Assembly (NCBI GenBank): GCA_016871415.1
Contig: VHDL01000006.1
Span: 62,001 to 126,000 of the forward strand
Direction: 5' to 3'
Length of the DNA: 64,000 nt
Source of the DNA: Verrucomicrobiota bacterium
GTDB lineage: Bacteria; Verrucomicrobiota; Verrucomicrobiia; Opitutales; UBA953
Shown in pieces: positions 1 to 15,721 of this stretch; positions within the stretch are counted from its first letter, which is position 1, and each line of letters opens with the position of its first letter. A program made the translations under genes and the position numbers. The notes beneath the pieces are model-generated. The model saw nothing but the letters and a program-made list of their open reading frames with translations. It had not been told where the DNA came from and made no database searches.

Positions 1-485
1 ACGGCTACGCGGGCCAGGCCGAAATCCAGATGCGCCGCAAAAAGTACAAGGAGGCGCTCGCGCTCTGCGACGAGGCCATCGAGGCCCGCGCGCTCATGTC
101 CAAGGAGCTCAACGTGATGTTCATCCGCGCCCAGTGCCTAGCCGAGACCCAGAAGTACGACGAGGCGAAGAAGGGCTTCGAGGAGATCGCCAAGACCAAG
201 GAATGGCGGGGCGACAAGACCGCGGGCTCCCTCTTCTGGCTGGGCATGATCGAGGAACGTCAGGGACGGCTCCCCGAGGCCCTCGCGTTCTACCGTCGCT
301 GCTACCAGGGCTGGAAACGTTACGAGAGCTGGTCCGCTAAGGGCTACCTCGGGGCGGCCAGAATGCTCGTGAAGCTCAACCAGCGCCCCGACGCCAAGGT
401 CCTGCTCACCGAGATGCTGTCCAAGGACCGCATCAAGGAAACGCCCGAGGCCGACGAGGCCAAGAAGCTCTCCCTCACCCTCTGA
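1..485 (+). CDS. TPR protein, C-terminal part (5' end outside window)
   Basis: The reading frame is open from the first bases of the window, so the start lies upstream; the first Met visible (position 30) is internal. The visible 160 or so residues are alpha-helical with TPR-like spacing (…YDEAKKGFEEIA…, …LPEALAFYRRCYQGW…). TPRs are protein-protein interaction scaffolds. The stop is 6 bases before the next TPR gene, and both precede exbB-exbD-exbD on the same strand. A TPR partner of an ExbB/ExbD motor is a plausible role by context only. No catalytic motif is visible. Confidence 0.7.
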   Translation, partial: GYAGQAEIQMRRKKYKEALALCDEAIEARALMSKELNVMFIRAQCLAETQKYDEAKKGFEEIAKTKEWRGDKTAGSLFWLGMIEERQGRLPEALAFYRRCYQGWKRYESWSAKGYLGAARMLVKLNQRPDAKVLLTEMLSKDRIKETPEADEAKKLSLTL

Positions 486-491
486 AACGCC

Positions 492-1508
492 ATGCGCACC
501 CTCCGTACCCTCCTACCCGCCGCGCTCCTCGCCGTCTCGGCCTCGGCCCAGACCTTCGTCATCCGCAATGAGCGGTGGGAGGTCAACGACCCCTTCAAGA
601 TGGACACCGCGTCCATGCCTCCGAAGCCGCTCGTCGACCCGAAGAAGGCCATCATCAACCAGGTCACCGGCTCTGTCCAGCGCACGGTCCTCCAGAGCGG
701 GATTGAAGTGACCAACACGCGCAAGCTCTCGGAGGTGACCCAGGTCATCTGGCCAGAGATGCCCCGGCTTACCGAGGCCCGCGCATTCGTCAACCGCGGC
801 GATCCCGCCAAGGCCCTCGACAACGTGGAGGCCGTGATTAAGCTATTCGAACCGCTGAAGAAGGTGCCAGGCAGCCTGTGGCTCGACGCAACGGTCATCA
901 AGCTCGACGCCCTCGACCGCCTCAACAACGACGCCGCCCTGGGAGGCTTCCTCGACACCCTCGAGAAGGATGAGGCCGCCTCACTGCCCGAGCTGGCCAC
1001 TAAGATCCAGCTCTCGCGCCTGCTCCAGCGCTCCCGCCGCGGGGACCACGAGTCGGTCATCCGCGAGACCGACGAACTGATCGGCAAGATGGACGACGCC
1101 GGGGTGCTCGCCCGCCTGCACATCGTCAAAGGCTCCTCCCTGCTCGCCACGCGCAAATACGAGGCGGCCATGAACGCCTACCTTCGCGTGCCGGTCTTCT
1201 ACGGCACGGAACAGGACCAAGTACCCAAGGCCCTGCTCGGGGCCGCCCAGGCCTTCCGCGGCATGGACGGACCCGCCGTCCGCGAGCAGAAGCTCGAAGA
1301 GACCTCCTTCCGCTACCTCCGCGACATCCTGGTCACCTACCCGGTCTCGAAGGAGGCCGAAGAAGCCCGCAAAATCCTGCCCAAGGAGGAGATTGCCAAG
1401 GCCGAGGCCGAGCAGAAGAAGCTCGCCACCGCCGGCCTGCTCCCCGACGGCGCAGCCATCAAGAAGGCCGCGGTGCGCCCCGAGGACGACCAGTCCGCGA
1501 ACCGCTAA
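492..1508 (+). CDS. Exported helical repeat (TPR-like) protein
   Basis: 338 residues. The N-terminus is a Sec signal peptide (MRTLRTLLPAALLAVSASAQ, cleavage likely after AQ), so the product is periplasmic. The mature part is helical and charged, with TPR-like segments such as …SVIRETDELIGKMDDAGVLARL… and …RKYEAAMNAYLRVPVFYG…, then a Lys/Glu-rich C-terminus. No enzyme motif is visible. It lies 6 bases after the upstream TPR gene and 59 bases before exbB, so it probably belongs with the ExbB-ExbD module as a periplasmic scaffold. The function is inferred from context. Confidence 0.7.
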   Translation: MRTLRTLLPAALLAVSASAQTFVIRNERWEVNDPFKMDTASMPPKPLVDPKKAIINQVTGSVQRTVLQSGIEVTNTRKLSEVTQVIWPEMPRLTEARAFVNRGDPAKALDNVEAVIKLFEPLKKVPGSLWLDATVIKLDALDRLNNDAALGGFLDTLEKDEAASLPELATKIQLSRLLQRSRRGDHESVIRETDELIGKMDDAGVLARLHIVKGSSLLATRKYEAAMNAYLRVPVFYGTEQDQVPKALLGAAQAFRGMDGPAVREQKLEETSFRYLRDILVTYPVSKEAEEARKILPKEEIAKAEAEQKKLATAGLLPDGAAIKKAAVRPEDDQSANR

Positions 1509-1514
1509 CAGTCC

Positions 1515-1543
1515 TTGCCCACCTCCCGAACCCCTCCTATACA
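1515..1543 (+). promoter_or_regulatory. Probable sigma-70 promoter of the exbB operon
   Basis: TTGCCC (1515-1520), a 17-base spacer and TATACA (1538-1543) lie in the 59-base gap before exbB. Each box matches four of six consensus bases. Predicted initiation near 1550 leaves a leader of about 18 bases without a purine-rich Shine-Dalgarno site. Confidence 0.45.
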
Positions 1544-1567
1544 AACCCGACATCCCACGTCCTAATC

Positions 1568-2377
1568 ATGAAGACGAACCTTCGCCCCCTCCTCTCCCCC
1601 GTGCTGGCGCTCGCGCTCCTGACCGCCTTCGCCGGCGCCCAGGAAGCCGCGCCGGCCGCAGCAGCCGCCGCGGTGCAAAAGAAGACCCTCATGGACCTGT
1701 TCCATGAAGGCGGTTGGGTCATGTACCCCATCGCCCTCGCCTCGGTCTTCATGATCTGGCTCATCGTGCAGGGCTTCATCAGCACCAGCCGCAAGCGCCT
1801 GCTGCCCGCCGACCACGTCACGCAGCTGCGCGAGCTCTTCAAGGCCGGCAACTACGTTGGCGCCTACGCCTTCGCCAAGTCCAACGCCTCTCCGATCTGC
1901 GACGTCGTGCGCGCCGGCGTGGCCCTCACCCCGGACGGAAAAACAATGACCGAGGAGTCCATCATCTCCGAAGTCACCCGCGTCCAGGGCGACCTGATGG
2001 GCAGCGCCTCCTACCTCTCCGTGATCGGGGTCTGCACCCCCATGATCGGCCTCACGGGCACGGTGACGGGCATGATGACCGCCTTCGAGACGCTCAGCTC
2101 CTCCGGCGTGGGCGACCCCTCGAAGCTCTCGGGCGCGATCGGCGAAGTGCTCGTGGCCACCGCCTCCGGCCTCTTTATCGCCATCCCGGCGTTCATCGCC
2201 TACTACCTGCTGCGTAACCGCATCACCATCGGCATCCACGACGTCCAGGAAGTGGTCGCCGGCCTGTTCCGCGCCTTCCCTTACAACGAGGTGGCCGGAC
2301 ACAAGATTGGTGACGAGGAGATCTACGCCGGTAAGCCCGACTGGAACTCGGCTTCAATCACCCAGCCCCAGGGCTGA
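1568..2377 (+). CDS. exbB: MotA/TolQ/ExbB proton channel family protein
   Basis: 269 residues. This is the proton-channel subunit of an ExbB-ExbD type inner-membrane motor. The first 25 residues look like a signal peptide (…LALALLTAFAGAQ), followed by an Ala-rich linker. A transmembrane helix follows at about 50-72 (VMYPIALASVFMIWLIVQGF). The family's paired helices lie at about 145-168 (…GLTGTVTGMMTAF) and 195-216 (…ATASGLFIAIPAFIAYYLL). The GLTGTVTGM and A-ATA-GLFIAIPA segments are hallmarks of the family. A cleavable-looking N-terminus is an addition relative to the E. coli protein. It is followed by two exbD genes. It could serve TonB-type transport, Tol-type envelope work or another transducer protein. 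Confidence 0.92.
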   Translation: MKTNLRPLLSPVLALALLTAFAGAQEAAPAAAAAAVQKKTLMDLFHEGGWVMYPIALASVFMIWLIVQGFISTSRKRLLPADHVTQLRELFKAGNYVGAYAFAKSNASPICDVVRAGVALTPDGKTMTEESIISEVTRVQGDLMGSASYLSVIGVCTPMIGLTGTVTGMMTAFETLSSSGVGDPSKLSGAIGEVLVATASGLFIAIPAFIAYYLLRNRITIGIHDVQEVVAGLFRAFPYNEVAGHKIGDEEIYAGKPDWNSASITQPQG

Positions 2378-2412
2378 TTGTCCACCCCTGAACCCCCGGG
2401 ACACCCAGCACC

Positions 2413-2853
2413 ATGGCAGGCGGAGGCGGAGGCGGAGACGGAGAGCCGGAATTCCAGGTCGCGCCGATGATCGACGTGCTCCTGGTACTCCTCATCTTCT
2501 TCATGTCGATCACGTCCTCGCAGGTGCTTAAGGTCGACAAGAACATCTCGCTCCCCGTGGCCAGCCACGGCGTAAAGCGTGACGACAAGGCGGCGGCTGG
2601 ACTGATCAACATCTCCTGGGACGCAACCACGGGACAGGCGAAGTACAAGCTGGACGACCGGGAGCTCGACCCGAACGACAAGGACGGTATCTCTAAGGAG
2701 CTGGAGCGCCGCAAGGGCGGCAACGAGAAGTTCCGCCTGCTCATCCGCGCCGACCGCAACTGCCACGCCAAGTACATCTCGAAGGCCCTCGAATGGGGAG
2801 CCGAGGCCGGCGTCGACAACATCGCCTTCTCCGGGCTAAACCGCGAGGAATGA
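2413..2853 (+). CDS. exbD: ExbD/TolR biopolymer transport protein (first copy)
   Basis: 146 residues, single-pass type. A Gly-rich cytoplasmic N-terminus ([10 protein letters not shown]) leads into the ExbD transmembrane helix (FQVAPMIDVLLVLLIFFMS). Asp21 in that helix is the conserved proton-relay aspartate of the family. The periplasmic part (about 45-146) includes …FRLLIRADRNCHAKYISKALEWG…, matching the ExbD/TolR periplasmic fold. It is 35 bases after exbB and 4 bases before the second exbD. Two different ExbD subunits in one operon suggest a hetero-oligomeric motor. Confidence 0.9.
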   Translation: MAGGGGGGDGEPEFQVAPMIDVLLVLLIFFMSITSSQVLKVDKNISLPVASHGVKRDDKAAAGLINISWDATTGQAKYKLDDRELDPNDKDGISKELERRKGGNEKFRLLIRADRNCHAKYISKALEWGAEAGVDNIAFSGLNREE

Positions 2854-2857
2854 GACC

Positions 2858-3301
2858 ATGAGACAGGCTAAGCAGGACGTCACGTCCGACGCAGGATTCC
2901 AGATCGCCCCGATGATCGACGTGGTCTTCGTGATTATGCTCTTCTTCATGGTCATGGCTGGAGCGGTCAAGGTGGAGCATGAGCTCAAGACGACGCTCCC
3001 CGGCAACGCCGAGACGGCCCAAGAGACGGAGCTGCCCGACGAGGTCACAATCGGCATCTCGGAAACAGGCGAGGTCACGCTCAACGAGGACCCGCTGGGC
3101 GCCCCCCTAGACCGGGCGCTCGAAGGTCTCTACTCCCAGATGGTCCAGATGCGCAAGGCGGCCGAACAGGCCAAGACGAAGATGCTCATCACGGTGCAGG
3201 CCGAGGAGGCCGCCCGCTACGAGCGCGTGATGAACGTGCTCGACGTGCTGGCCCGGGCGGAGATCACGAACGTCACGTTTGCGGTCTCCGAGACGGAGTG
3301 A
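2858..3301 (+). CDS. exbD: ExbD/TolR biopolymer transport protein (second copy)
   Basis: 147 residues. Like its neighbour it has the N-terminal FQIAPMIDVVFVIMLFFMVM helix with the conserved Asp21. Its periplasmic domain (about 45-147) differs clearly: it has a charged insert near …YSQMVQMRKAAEQAKTKMLITVQAEEAARYERVMNVLDVLARAEITNVTFAV. It is the last gene of the operon, 4 bases after the first exbD, and is followed by a strong terminator. The divergence of the two copies argues for subunit specialisation rather than recent duplication. Confidence 0.9.
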   Translation: MRQAKQDVTSDAGFQIAPMIDVVFVIMLFFMVMAGAVKVEHELKTTLPGNAETAQETELPDEVTIGISETGEVTLNEDPLGAPLDRALEGLYSQMVQMRKAAEQAKTKMLITVQAEEAARYERVMNVLDVLARAEITNVTFAVSETE

Positions 3302-3325
3302 GAATCCTGACGGTCGTCCCCGACC

Positions 3326-3354
3326 AGGCCGGCTGAAGCCGGCCTTCTTCTTTT
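3326..3354 (+). terminator. Rho-independent terminator after exbD
   Basis: An 8-bp perfect stem AGGCCGGC/GCCGGCCT with a TGAA loop is followed by TCTTCTTTT, 25 bases after the exbD stop. The minus-strand thrC stop codon overlaps its distal end, so it also separates the two convergent transcripts, though the minus-strand side lacks a T tract. Confidence 0.8.
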
Positions 3355-4682
3355 CAGGCGCGGCCGGCTCCGGAGAGCAGCACGTCGCGCAGCGCTTCGA
3401 AGTCGTTGCCGACCTTCAGCGGCGCCGGGGGCGGAAGCTCGCCTGGGAAGCGAGAGACGGCGGCGTCGCCGAAGGCCTCCCGCAGGACGTCGGGGAACTT
3501 GGCCGGATGCGCGGTGCCGAAGACGACGGCCTCGTCCGGAGCGCCGGGCACGGCCAGCATATCCTCCGCGGCCTTCCAGCCGACAGCGGTGTGCGGACAC
3601 ATGACGTAGCCGCCGGCCGCTCGGACGCGGCGCATGGCGTCCAGGGTCTGCGCGTCGTCCACGGTGACGGAGGCGACCGCGGGGCCTCCTTCCCGCCACG
3701 CCAGCAGGCGGTCAAGGTTGTTGGGCGACCCGATGTCCATGGCGTTGGAGAGGGTCGGTGCGGAACGGCGCGGGCGATAGACGCCGGTACGGAAGAGCTC
3801 GGGCAGCGGGGAGTTGACGTTGGTCGCGGCCACGAGCGCCCTTAGGTCGAGGCCCATGCGTCGCGCGAGCTGGACGGCGCCGACGTTCCCGAGGTTGCCC
3901 GAAGGCACTACGACCGCCATGGAGCGGCCGGCCGGCAACAGACGGCGCGCATGGAAGGCGAAGGGCACCTGCGCGATGAGTCGCACGGGGTTGATTGAGT
4001 TGGCGGTCAGCAGCGGCTCACCGCGGCGGAGCGACGCGTCGGCCAGCGCCCGCTTCACCAGGGCCTGGCAGTCGTCAAAGGTGCCGTCGACAGAGAGCGC
4101 GACGACGTTGGGCCGTCGGCGAGCGATCTGCGACTCCTGCACGGGGCTCACCCCGACGCGGGGGTAGAGTACGACGGCACGGACGCCGGGGACTCCGTCG
4201 CAGGCCTCGGTGACCGCCCCGCCGGTGTCGCCGGACGTGGCCGCCAGGATGGTGAGCCGGGGATGCTCGGCGGACAGCACCCGGGCCGTGACGCGGACGA
4301 GGAGCCTGACCGCGAAATCCTTGAAGGCGGCGGAAGGTCCGTGGAAAAGCTCCAGCACCGAAGCGCGTCCCCCGACGGAAGGGGGCAGTCCTTCGGGTCG
4401 CACGAGAGGCACGGGGAAATTGAAGGACTCCTGGCAGAGGTCGCCGAGGACTTCGGGCCCCAGGTCGCGCGCGAGGTAAGGCGCGATCACCGCCTCGGCC
4501 AGCACGGCGTAGCCGGACCTTGCATGGCAGTCGAGAAAGCCGGCGGGGAGACTCGGGATGCGGACCGGCACCCAGAGTCCGCCACCCTCCGGCACGGAGG
4601 AAAGGAGGGCGTCGCGCAGGCCGGCGCGGAGGGAAGGATTCGCAGTGGAGACGAACTCCAGCTCAGGACTCGGAGACGACAT
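3354..4682 (-). CDS. thrC: Threonine synthase
   Basis: 442 residues. It converts O-phosphohomoserine to threonine with PLP. The PLP lysine is in the motif FHGPSAAFKDFA (Lys121), and the phosphate-binding TSGDTGGA follows. The N-terminal pattern (…STANPSLRAGLRDALLSSVPEGGGLWVP…) is that of the fold-type II ThrC family. It overlaps the end of the upstream homoserine kinase gene by 20 bases, so the two make a thrB-thrC operon catalysing the last two steps of threonine synthesis. Confidence 0.95.
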   Translation of the reverse strand: MSSPSPELEFVSTANPSLRAGLRDALLSSVPEGGGLWVPVRIPSLPAGFLDCHARSGYAVLAEAVIAPYLARDLGPEVLGDLCQESFNFPVPLVRPEGLPPSVGGRASVLELFHGPSAAFKDFAVRLLVRVTARVLSAEHPRLTILAATSGDTGGAVTEACDGVPGVRAVVLYPRVGVSPVQESQIARRRPNVVALSVDGTFDDCQALVKRALADASLRRGEPLLTANSINPVRLIAQVPFAFHARRLLPAGRSMAVVVPSGNLGNVGAVQLARRMGLDLRALVAATNVNSPLPELFRTGVYRPRRSAPTLSNAMDIGSPNNLDRLLAWREGGPAVASVTVDDAQTLDAMRRVRAAGGYVMCPHTAVGWKAAEDMLAVPGAPDEAVVFGTAHPAKFPDVLREAFGDAAVSRFPGELPPPAPLKVGNDFEALRDVLLSGAGRA

Positions 4683-5616
4683 GGACGCCCTGGGGATTGA
4701 TGCGGGAGACGTACGGGGTCGCCTTCAGCTGGGCCGCGGTGAAGACGGCGGCCACCGCCTCGGCGGCGCGGCGGGCCGTCTCCTCGCCCTCGCAGAGCGC
4801 GAAGACGCTGGGCCCGGCGCCGGAGATGGAGAAGCCGAGCGCGCCGGCCTCCATGGCGGCCCGCTTGGCGCGGTAGAACTCAGGAATCAGGCGCTGACGG
4901 TGCGGCTCCGCGATGAAGTCACGCAGGGAACGGCCGATCAGGCCGTAGTCCGACTTGAAAAATCCGCAAAGCAGGCCGCCGAGGTTGCCGCTCTGCTGGG
5001 TCGACGTCTCGAGCTGCACCTGACGGGGCATGATCTCGCGCGCCACCTTGGTCAAAACGACGATGTCCGGATGGACGACGGCGGCCCAGAGGCGGTCGGG
5101 GATGGGCACGTCCATCACGTCGAGCTCGGCGTTGGAACGGATCAGGGTGATGCCGCCCAGCAGGCAGGGAGCGACGTTGTCGGCGTGCCAGGCGCCGTCC
5201 GCGGCGGCCTCGCCTGCGACAACGAAGGGAAGGAGCTGCCGACGGCTCAATGGCGAACCGAGCAGGTGGTTGATCACGAAAGCCCCGCCCACCGCGCTCG
5301 CTGCGCTGGAGCCCAGTCCGCTGCCGAAAGGCATCTTCTTGTGGATTTCAAGTTCGACGCCGAGCTCGGGACGGGCGAGGTGGCGCAGGAGGCCCTGGGC
5401 CGCCACGCCGGCGGTGTTCTTGGCCGGATCGAGGGGCAGCCGGCCATCGTCTCCGGTGATGCAGGTGATCCGCAGGCCGGGCTTCGAGGAGAGGTAGGCG
5501 ACAATCTCATCCCCCGGTCGCTCGATTGCGAAACCGAGCACGTCGAAGCCGCAGGCGACATTCGCCACGGTGGCAGGTGAGAACACCCGGACTTCTTTCA
5601 ACGCAGTTTTGGCCAT
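4663..5616 (-). CDS. thrB: Homoserine kinase
   Basis: 317 residues from the ATG at 5614-5616; upstream codons in frame give no family-like sequence, so the later start (MAKTALKEVRVFSPATVANV) is preferred. It is a GHMP kinase: the ATP-binding loop is PFGSGLGSSAAS (about 96-107) and the C-terminal GHMP motif is …ALGFSISGAGPSVFALCE…. It phosphorylates homoserine for the adjacent ThrC. It is transcribed divergently from nadE. Confidence 0.95.
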   Translation of the reverse strand: MAKTALKEVRVFSPATVANVACGFDVLGFAIERPGDEIVAYLSSKPGLRITCITGDDGRLPLDPAKNTAGVAAQGLLRHLARPELGVELEIHKKMPFGSGLGSSAASAVGGAFVINHLLGSPLSRRQLLPFVVAGEAAADGAWHADNVAPCLLGGITLIRSNAELDVMDVPIPDRLWAAVVHPDIVVLTKVAREIMPRQVQLETSTQQSGNLGGLLCGFFKSDYGLIGRSLRDFIAEPHRQRLIPEFYRAKRAAMEAGALGFSISGAGPSVFALCEGEETARRAAEAVAAVFTAAQLKATPYVSRINPQGVHVVSES

Positions 5617-5681
5617 GTTTCCCCGTCTTGGAGCGAGACGGCTGACCTTTCGGATTGCTCCGCCAAGGGTCAACGGTGAAC

Positions 5682-7646
<1,965 letters not shown>

Positions 7647-7664
7647 CCCTGCATTGGTGGAGGC

Positions 7665-9128
<1,464 letters not shown>

Positions 9129-9129
9129 G

Positions 9130-9816
9130 ATGGGCCGCGCCGTCGCCGTCTTCGACTGGGACGGGGTCGTCATCGATTCCGCCCGCGCCCATGAGCTCTC
9201 CTGGAAGGAACTGGCCGCGCAGGAACGACTGCCCCTCCCGCCCGACCACTTCGTGCGCGGCTTCGGCAAGCGCAACGATTTCATCATCACGGAGATCCTC
9301 GGCTGGTCGCGCGACCCCGCGGAAGTCCGAAGGCTGGCCGACCGCAAGGAAGCGCTCTACCGCGAGCACGCGAGACGCGGCCATGCCGCCGGCACCGGCG
9401 AAATCCGGCTGCTGCCCGGGGTCATGGAACTCACCGCCGGACTCCGGCGACTGGGCGTGCCCTGCGTCATCGGGACCTCGACGCCCCGGGCCAACCTCCT
9501 GCTTTCCTTCGAGCTCTTCCCCGGCCTCGGCGACGGATTCGCGGGCGCGGTCGCCTGCCAGGACGTGACGAAGGGCAAGCCAGACCCGGAGGTGTTCCTC
9601 AAGGCCTGCGCGCTCGCGGGCGGCGACCCCGCCTCGTCCTTCGTCTTTGAGGACTCCTTATCCGGACTGCAGGCCGGATTGTCCGGCGGCTTCGTCACGG
9701 TGGCCCTCGCCACCACCAACAGGCCCGAGGCCCTCGCCGCACAGAAGCCCCACCGCATCGTAAAGGACCTTTCGGAGGTCGATCCCGCCTGGCTCGTCCG
9801 GGGACTGCCCTGCTGA
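9130..9816 (+). CDS. HAD-superfamily phosphatase (beta-phosphoglucomutase-like)
   Basis: 228 residues. HAD motif I is FDWDGVVIDS (nucleophile and acid/base Asp near residues 9 and 11), motif II is VIGTSTPRANL, and motifs III-IV are KGKPDPEVFLKA and FVFEDSLSGLQAG. The helical cap after motif I is the C1 type of the phosphoglycolate phosphatase/beta-phosphoglucomutase group. It starts 1 base after the FAD oxidase. If that oxidase acts on glycolate, a phosphoglycolate phosphatase role would fit, but this is inference. Confidence 0.85.
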   Translation: MGRAVAVFDWDGVVIDSARAHELSWKELAAQERLPLPPDHFVRGFGKRNDFIITEILGWSRDPAEVRRLADRKEALYREHARRGHAAGTGEIRLLPGVMELTAGLRRLGVPCVIGTSTPRANLLLSFELFPGLGDGFAGAVACQDVTKGKPDPEVFLKACALAGGDPASSFVFEDSLSGLQAGLSGGFVTVALATTNRPEALAAQKPHRIVKDLSEVDPAWLVRGLPC

Positions 9817-9818
9817 GC

Positions 9819-11804
<1,986 letters not shown>

Positions 11805-13550
11805 TCAGCCGAACCGTCGGCCGAGATCGGCGTCGGTCCACTCGATGAACGTCCGGCGACCGCGGGGACAGGAACCCGGCTGCGAGGTCCGAAAGAGTGC
11901 CTCGGCCAGGGTCAGGACCTCCGCGTCGGACATGGCGTCGCTACGTCGTCGGGCGCCGCGCACGGCGACCTTGGCCAGCGCTTCGTAGGCGAGCTCGGAC
12001 CGGCCGAAATCACCTTCACGTCGGGCCATCTCAGCGAGAAGATCGCGGATGAAGGACTCCGCGGCGGCGGGCTCCAGCCAGGAAGGCAGCGCGGCGACAC
12101 GCCAGAAGTTACGCCCGTATTCCTCGAAGACGAAGCCGGCCGCGGAGAGGAGGCCGGCCCTCTCCTTCAGGACCGCGGCGGGCAGCGGTTCGAGTTCAAG
12201 GGCCATCGGCACCAGCAAGGGCTGGCTGACGGCGCCTCCGGTCGTGAAACGGGCCAGGATGTCCTCGTAAAGAATCCGCTGATGGGCGGCCCCGAGGTCC
12301 AGGAGCACGAGTCCCGTAGGTGTCTCAAAGATGACCCGGTCCTCACGGACACGGCCGACCGGCCTCCATCCGAGGCGCAAAGGGGCGGCACGGAGAGAAT
12401 CCGCCCGAAGAACTTGCGCGTCGGGAGCTGAGGGACCGGGAGCGATGGCCCCCGCGCCACCGGCCGCCGAGACCATGGCGGACGCCGGAGGGCCCGGAGG
12501 GGTCGACGCAACGGAGGCGACGGAGGGCGGCAGGGTCTCGACGGGCAGTCCATCGCCTCCCCGCGCACGCAAGGCGGCGAGCACGGAGCCGATGATGAAG
12601 CCCCTGACCTTGGCCTCATCGCGGAAACGCACCTCACGCTTGGCGGGATGCACGTTCACGTCGACCCAGGCCGGATCGATCTCCAGGAAGACGAATGCAA
12701 GCGGATACCTGCCCTTGGGAATGAGCGTGTGGTAGCTCTCGGTGAGGGCGAAGGCCATCGTGCGGCTATCGACCGGCCGGCCGTTGACCACCGTGATGAG
12801 GTCCTGGCGCGTGCCACGGCTCACGCCGGGCTTGCCGAGTAATCCGGTCAGACGCATGCCCTCGCGCTGGAAAGGGGGCATGACCGTCACTTCTTCCGCG
12901 ACCTGCCTTCCCCAGATCTCCCGCACGCGGTCGAGCAGCGGCGCGTCCCCGGGAGAACGGAAAATCTCGCGCCCGTCCTCACGCAGGAGGAAGCCGACAG
13001 CGGGATGCGCCACGGCGTAGAGCCTCACGAGCCGGACGATGTGCGCGGACTCGGTCTCATCGGTCTTGAGGAACTTGAGCCGCGCGGGCACCGGGTTGAA
13101 GAGGTTGGCGACCTCGATGCGCGTGCCCACGGCCATGCCGTGGTCGCGGACATGGACCGTGCGTCCGCCCAGGACGAGGACCTCGGTGCCTGAAGGCTCC
13201 CCGGTGGACCGGGTCTGGAGGGTGAAACGGGAGACGCTGGCGATGGAGGGAATCGCCTCGCCGCGGAAGCCGAAGGTGGCCACGCGGTCGAGGTCGGCCA
13301 CGACGCGGATCTTGCTGGTGGCGTGACGCAGGAGGCAGAGGGAGGCCTCCTCGGCCGTCATGCCGCGTCCGTCATCCTCGATGACGATTTGCGCCTTGCC
13401 GCCCCGGGAGAAGTCGATGACCACCCGGGTCGCGCCGGCGTCGAGCGAGTTTTCCAGGAGCTCCTTGACCACGGCCGCGGGACGCTCGACCACCTCGCCG
13501 GCGGCGATCTGGTTGGCCACCCTGTCTGCAAGCACCCGGATCGAACTCAT
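11805..13550 (-). CDS. mutL: DNA mismatch repair protein MutL with degenerate endonuclease site
   Basis: 581 residues. The start is the ATG at 13548-13550 ([20 protein letters not shown]), the invariant MutL N-terminus. GHKL ATPase motifs are intact: ENSLDAG, EDDGRGM and [17 protein letters not shown] Pro/Ala-rich linker (about 345-395) joins the C-terminal dimerisation domain. The usual metal-binding motif DQHAxxExxxxE reads D418[11 protein letters not shown]429, and the usual CPHGRP reads C561-P-R-G-R-R. The endonuclease site therefore looks degenerate. No mutS or mutH is nearby. Confidence 0.95.
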   Translation of the reverse strand: MSSIRVLADRVANQIAAGEVVERPAAVVKELLENSLDAGATRVVIDFSRGGKAQIVIEDDGRGMTAEEASLCLLRHATSKIRVVADLDRVATFGFRGEAIPSIASVSRFTLQTRSTGEPSGTEVLVLGGRTVHVRDHGMAVGTRIEVANLFNPVPARLKFLKTDETESAHIVRLVRLYAVAHPAVGFLLREDGREIFRSPGDAPLLDRVREIWGRQVAEEVTVMPPFQREGMRLTGLLGKPGVSRGTRQDLITVVNGRPVDSRTMAFALTESYHTLIPKGRYPLAFVFLEIDPAWVDVNVHPAKREVRFRDEAKVRGFIIGSVLAALRARGGDGLPVETLPPSVASVASTPPGPPASAMVSAAGGAGAIAPGPSAPDAQVLRADSLRAAPLRLGWRPVGRVREDRVIFETPTGLVLLDLGAAHQRILYEDILARFTTGGAVSQPLLVPMALELEPLPAAVLKERAGLLSAAGFVFEEYGRNFWRVAALPSWLEPAAAESFIRDLLAEMARREGDFGRSELAYEALAKVAVRGARRRSDAMSDAEVLTLAEALFRTSQPGSCPRGRRTFIEWTDADLGRRFG

Positions 13551-13709
13551 GACCGGATTGAGACGACCGCCCTCCGGGGCCCGGCGGGGGCTCGTGCGAG
13601 TGAGGGGCGCGACGGCATCGGGACACCTTGGAGCCGCCCCGGGGACGCCGCAAGCCCACGGACCTGCGGTCTTTGTTGCACCCGACGGCAGGTCCGCAAG
13701 GGTGCTCCC

Positions 13710-15674
<1,965 letters not shown>

Positions 15675-15721
15675 ACCAATCGGCTCTTGCCCGTCCGCGG
15701 GGGAAGGGGAAAATCACCAGG

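Noticed and set aside
13551-13709. Regulatory sites in the mutL/YyaL divergent gap
   Set aside because: No convincing paired promoter boxes or repeats were found apart from the Shine-Dalgarno site of the YyaL-family gene.
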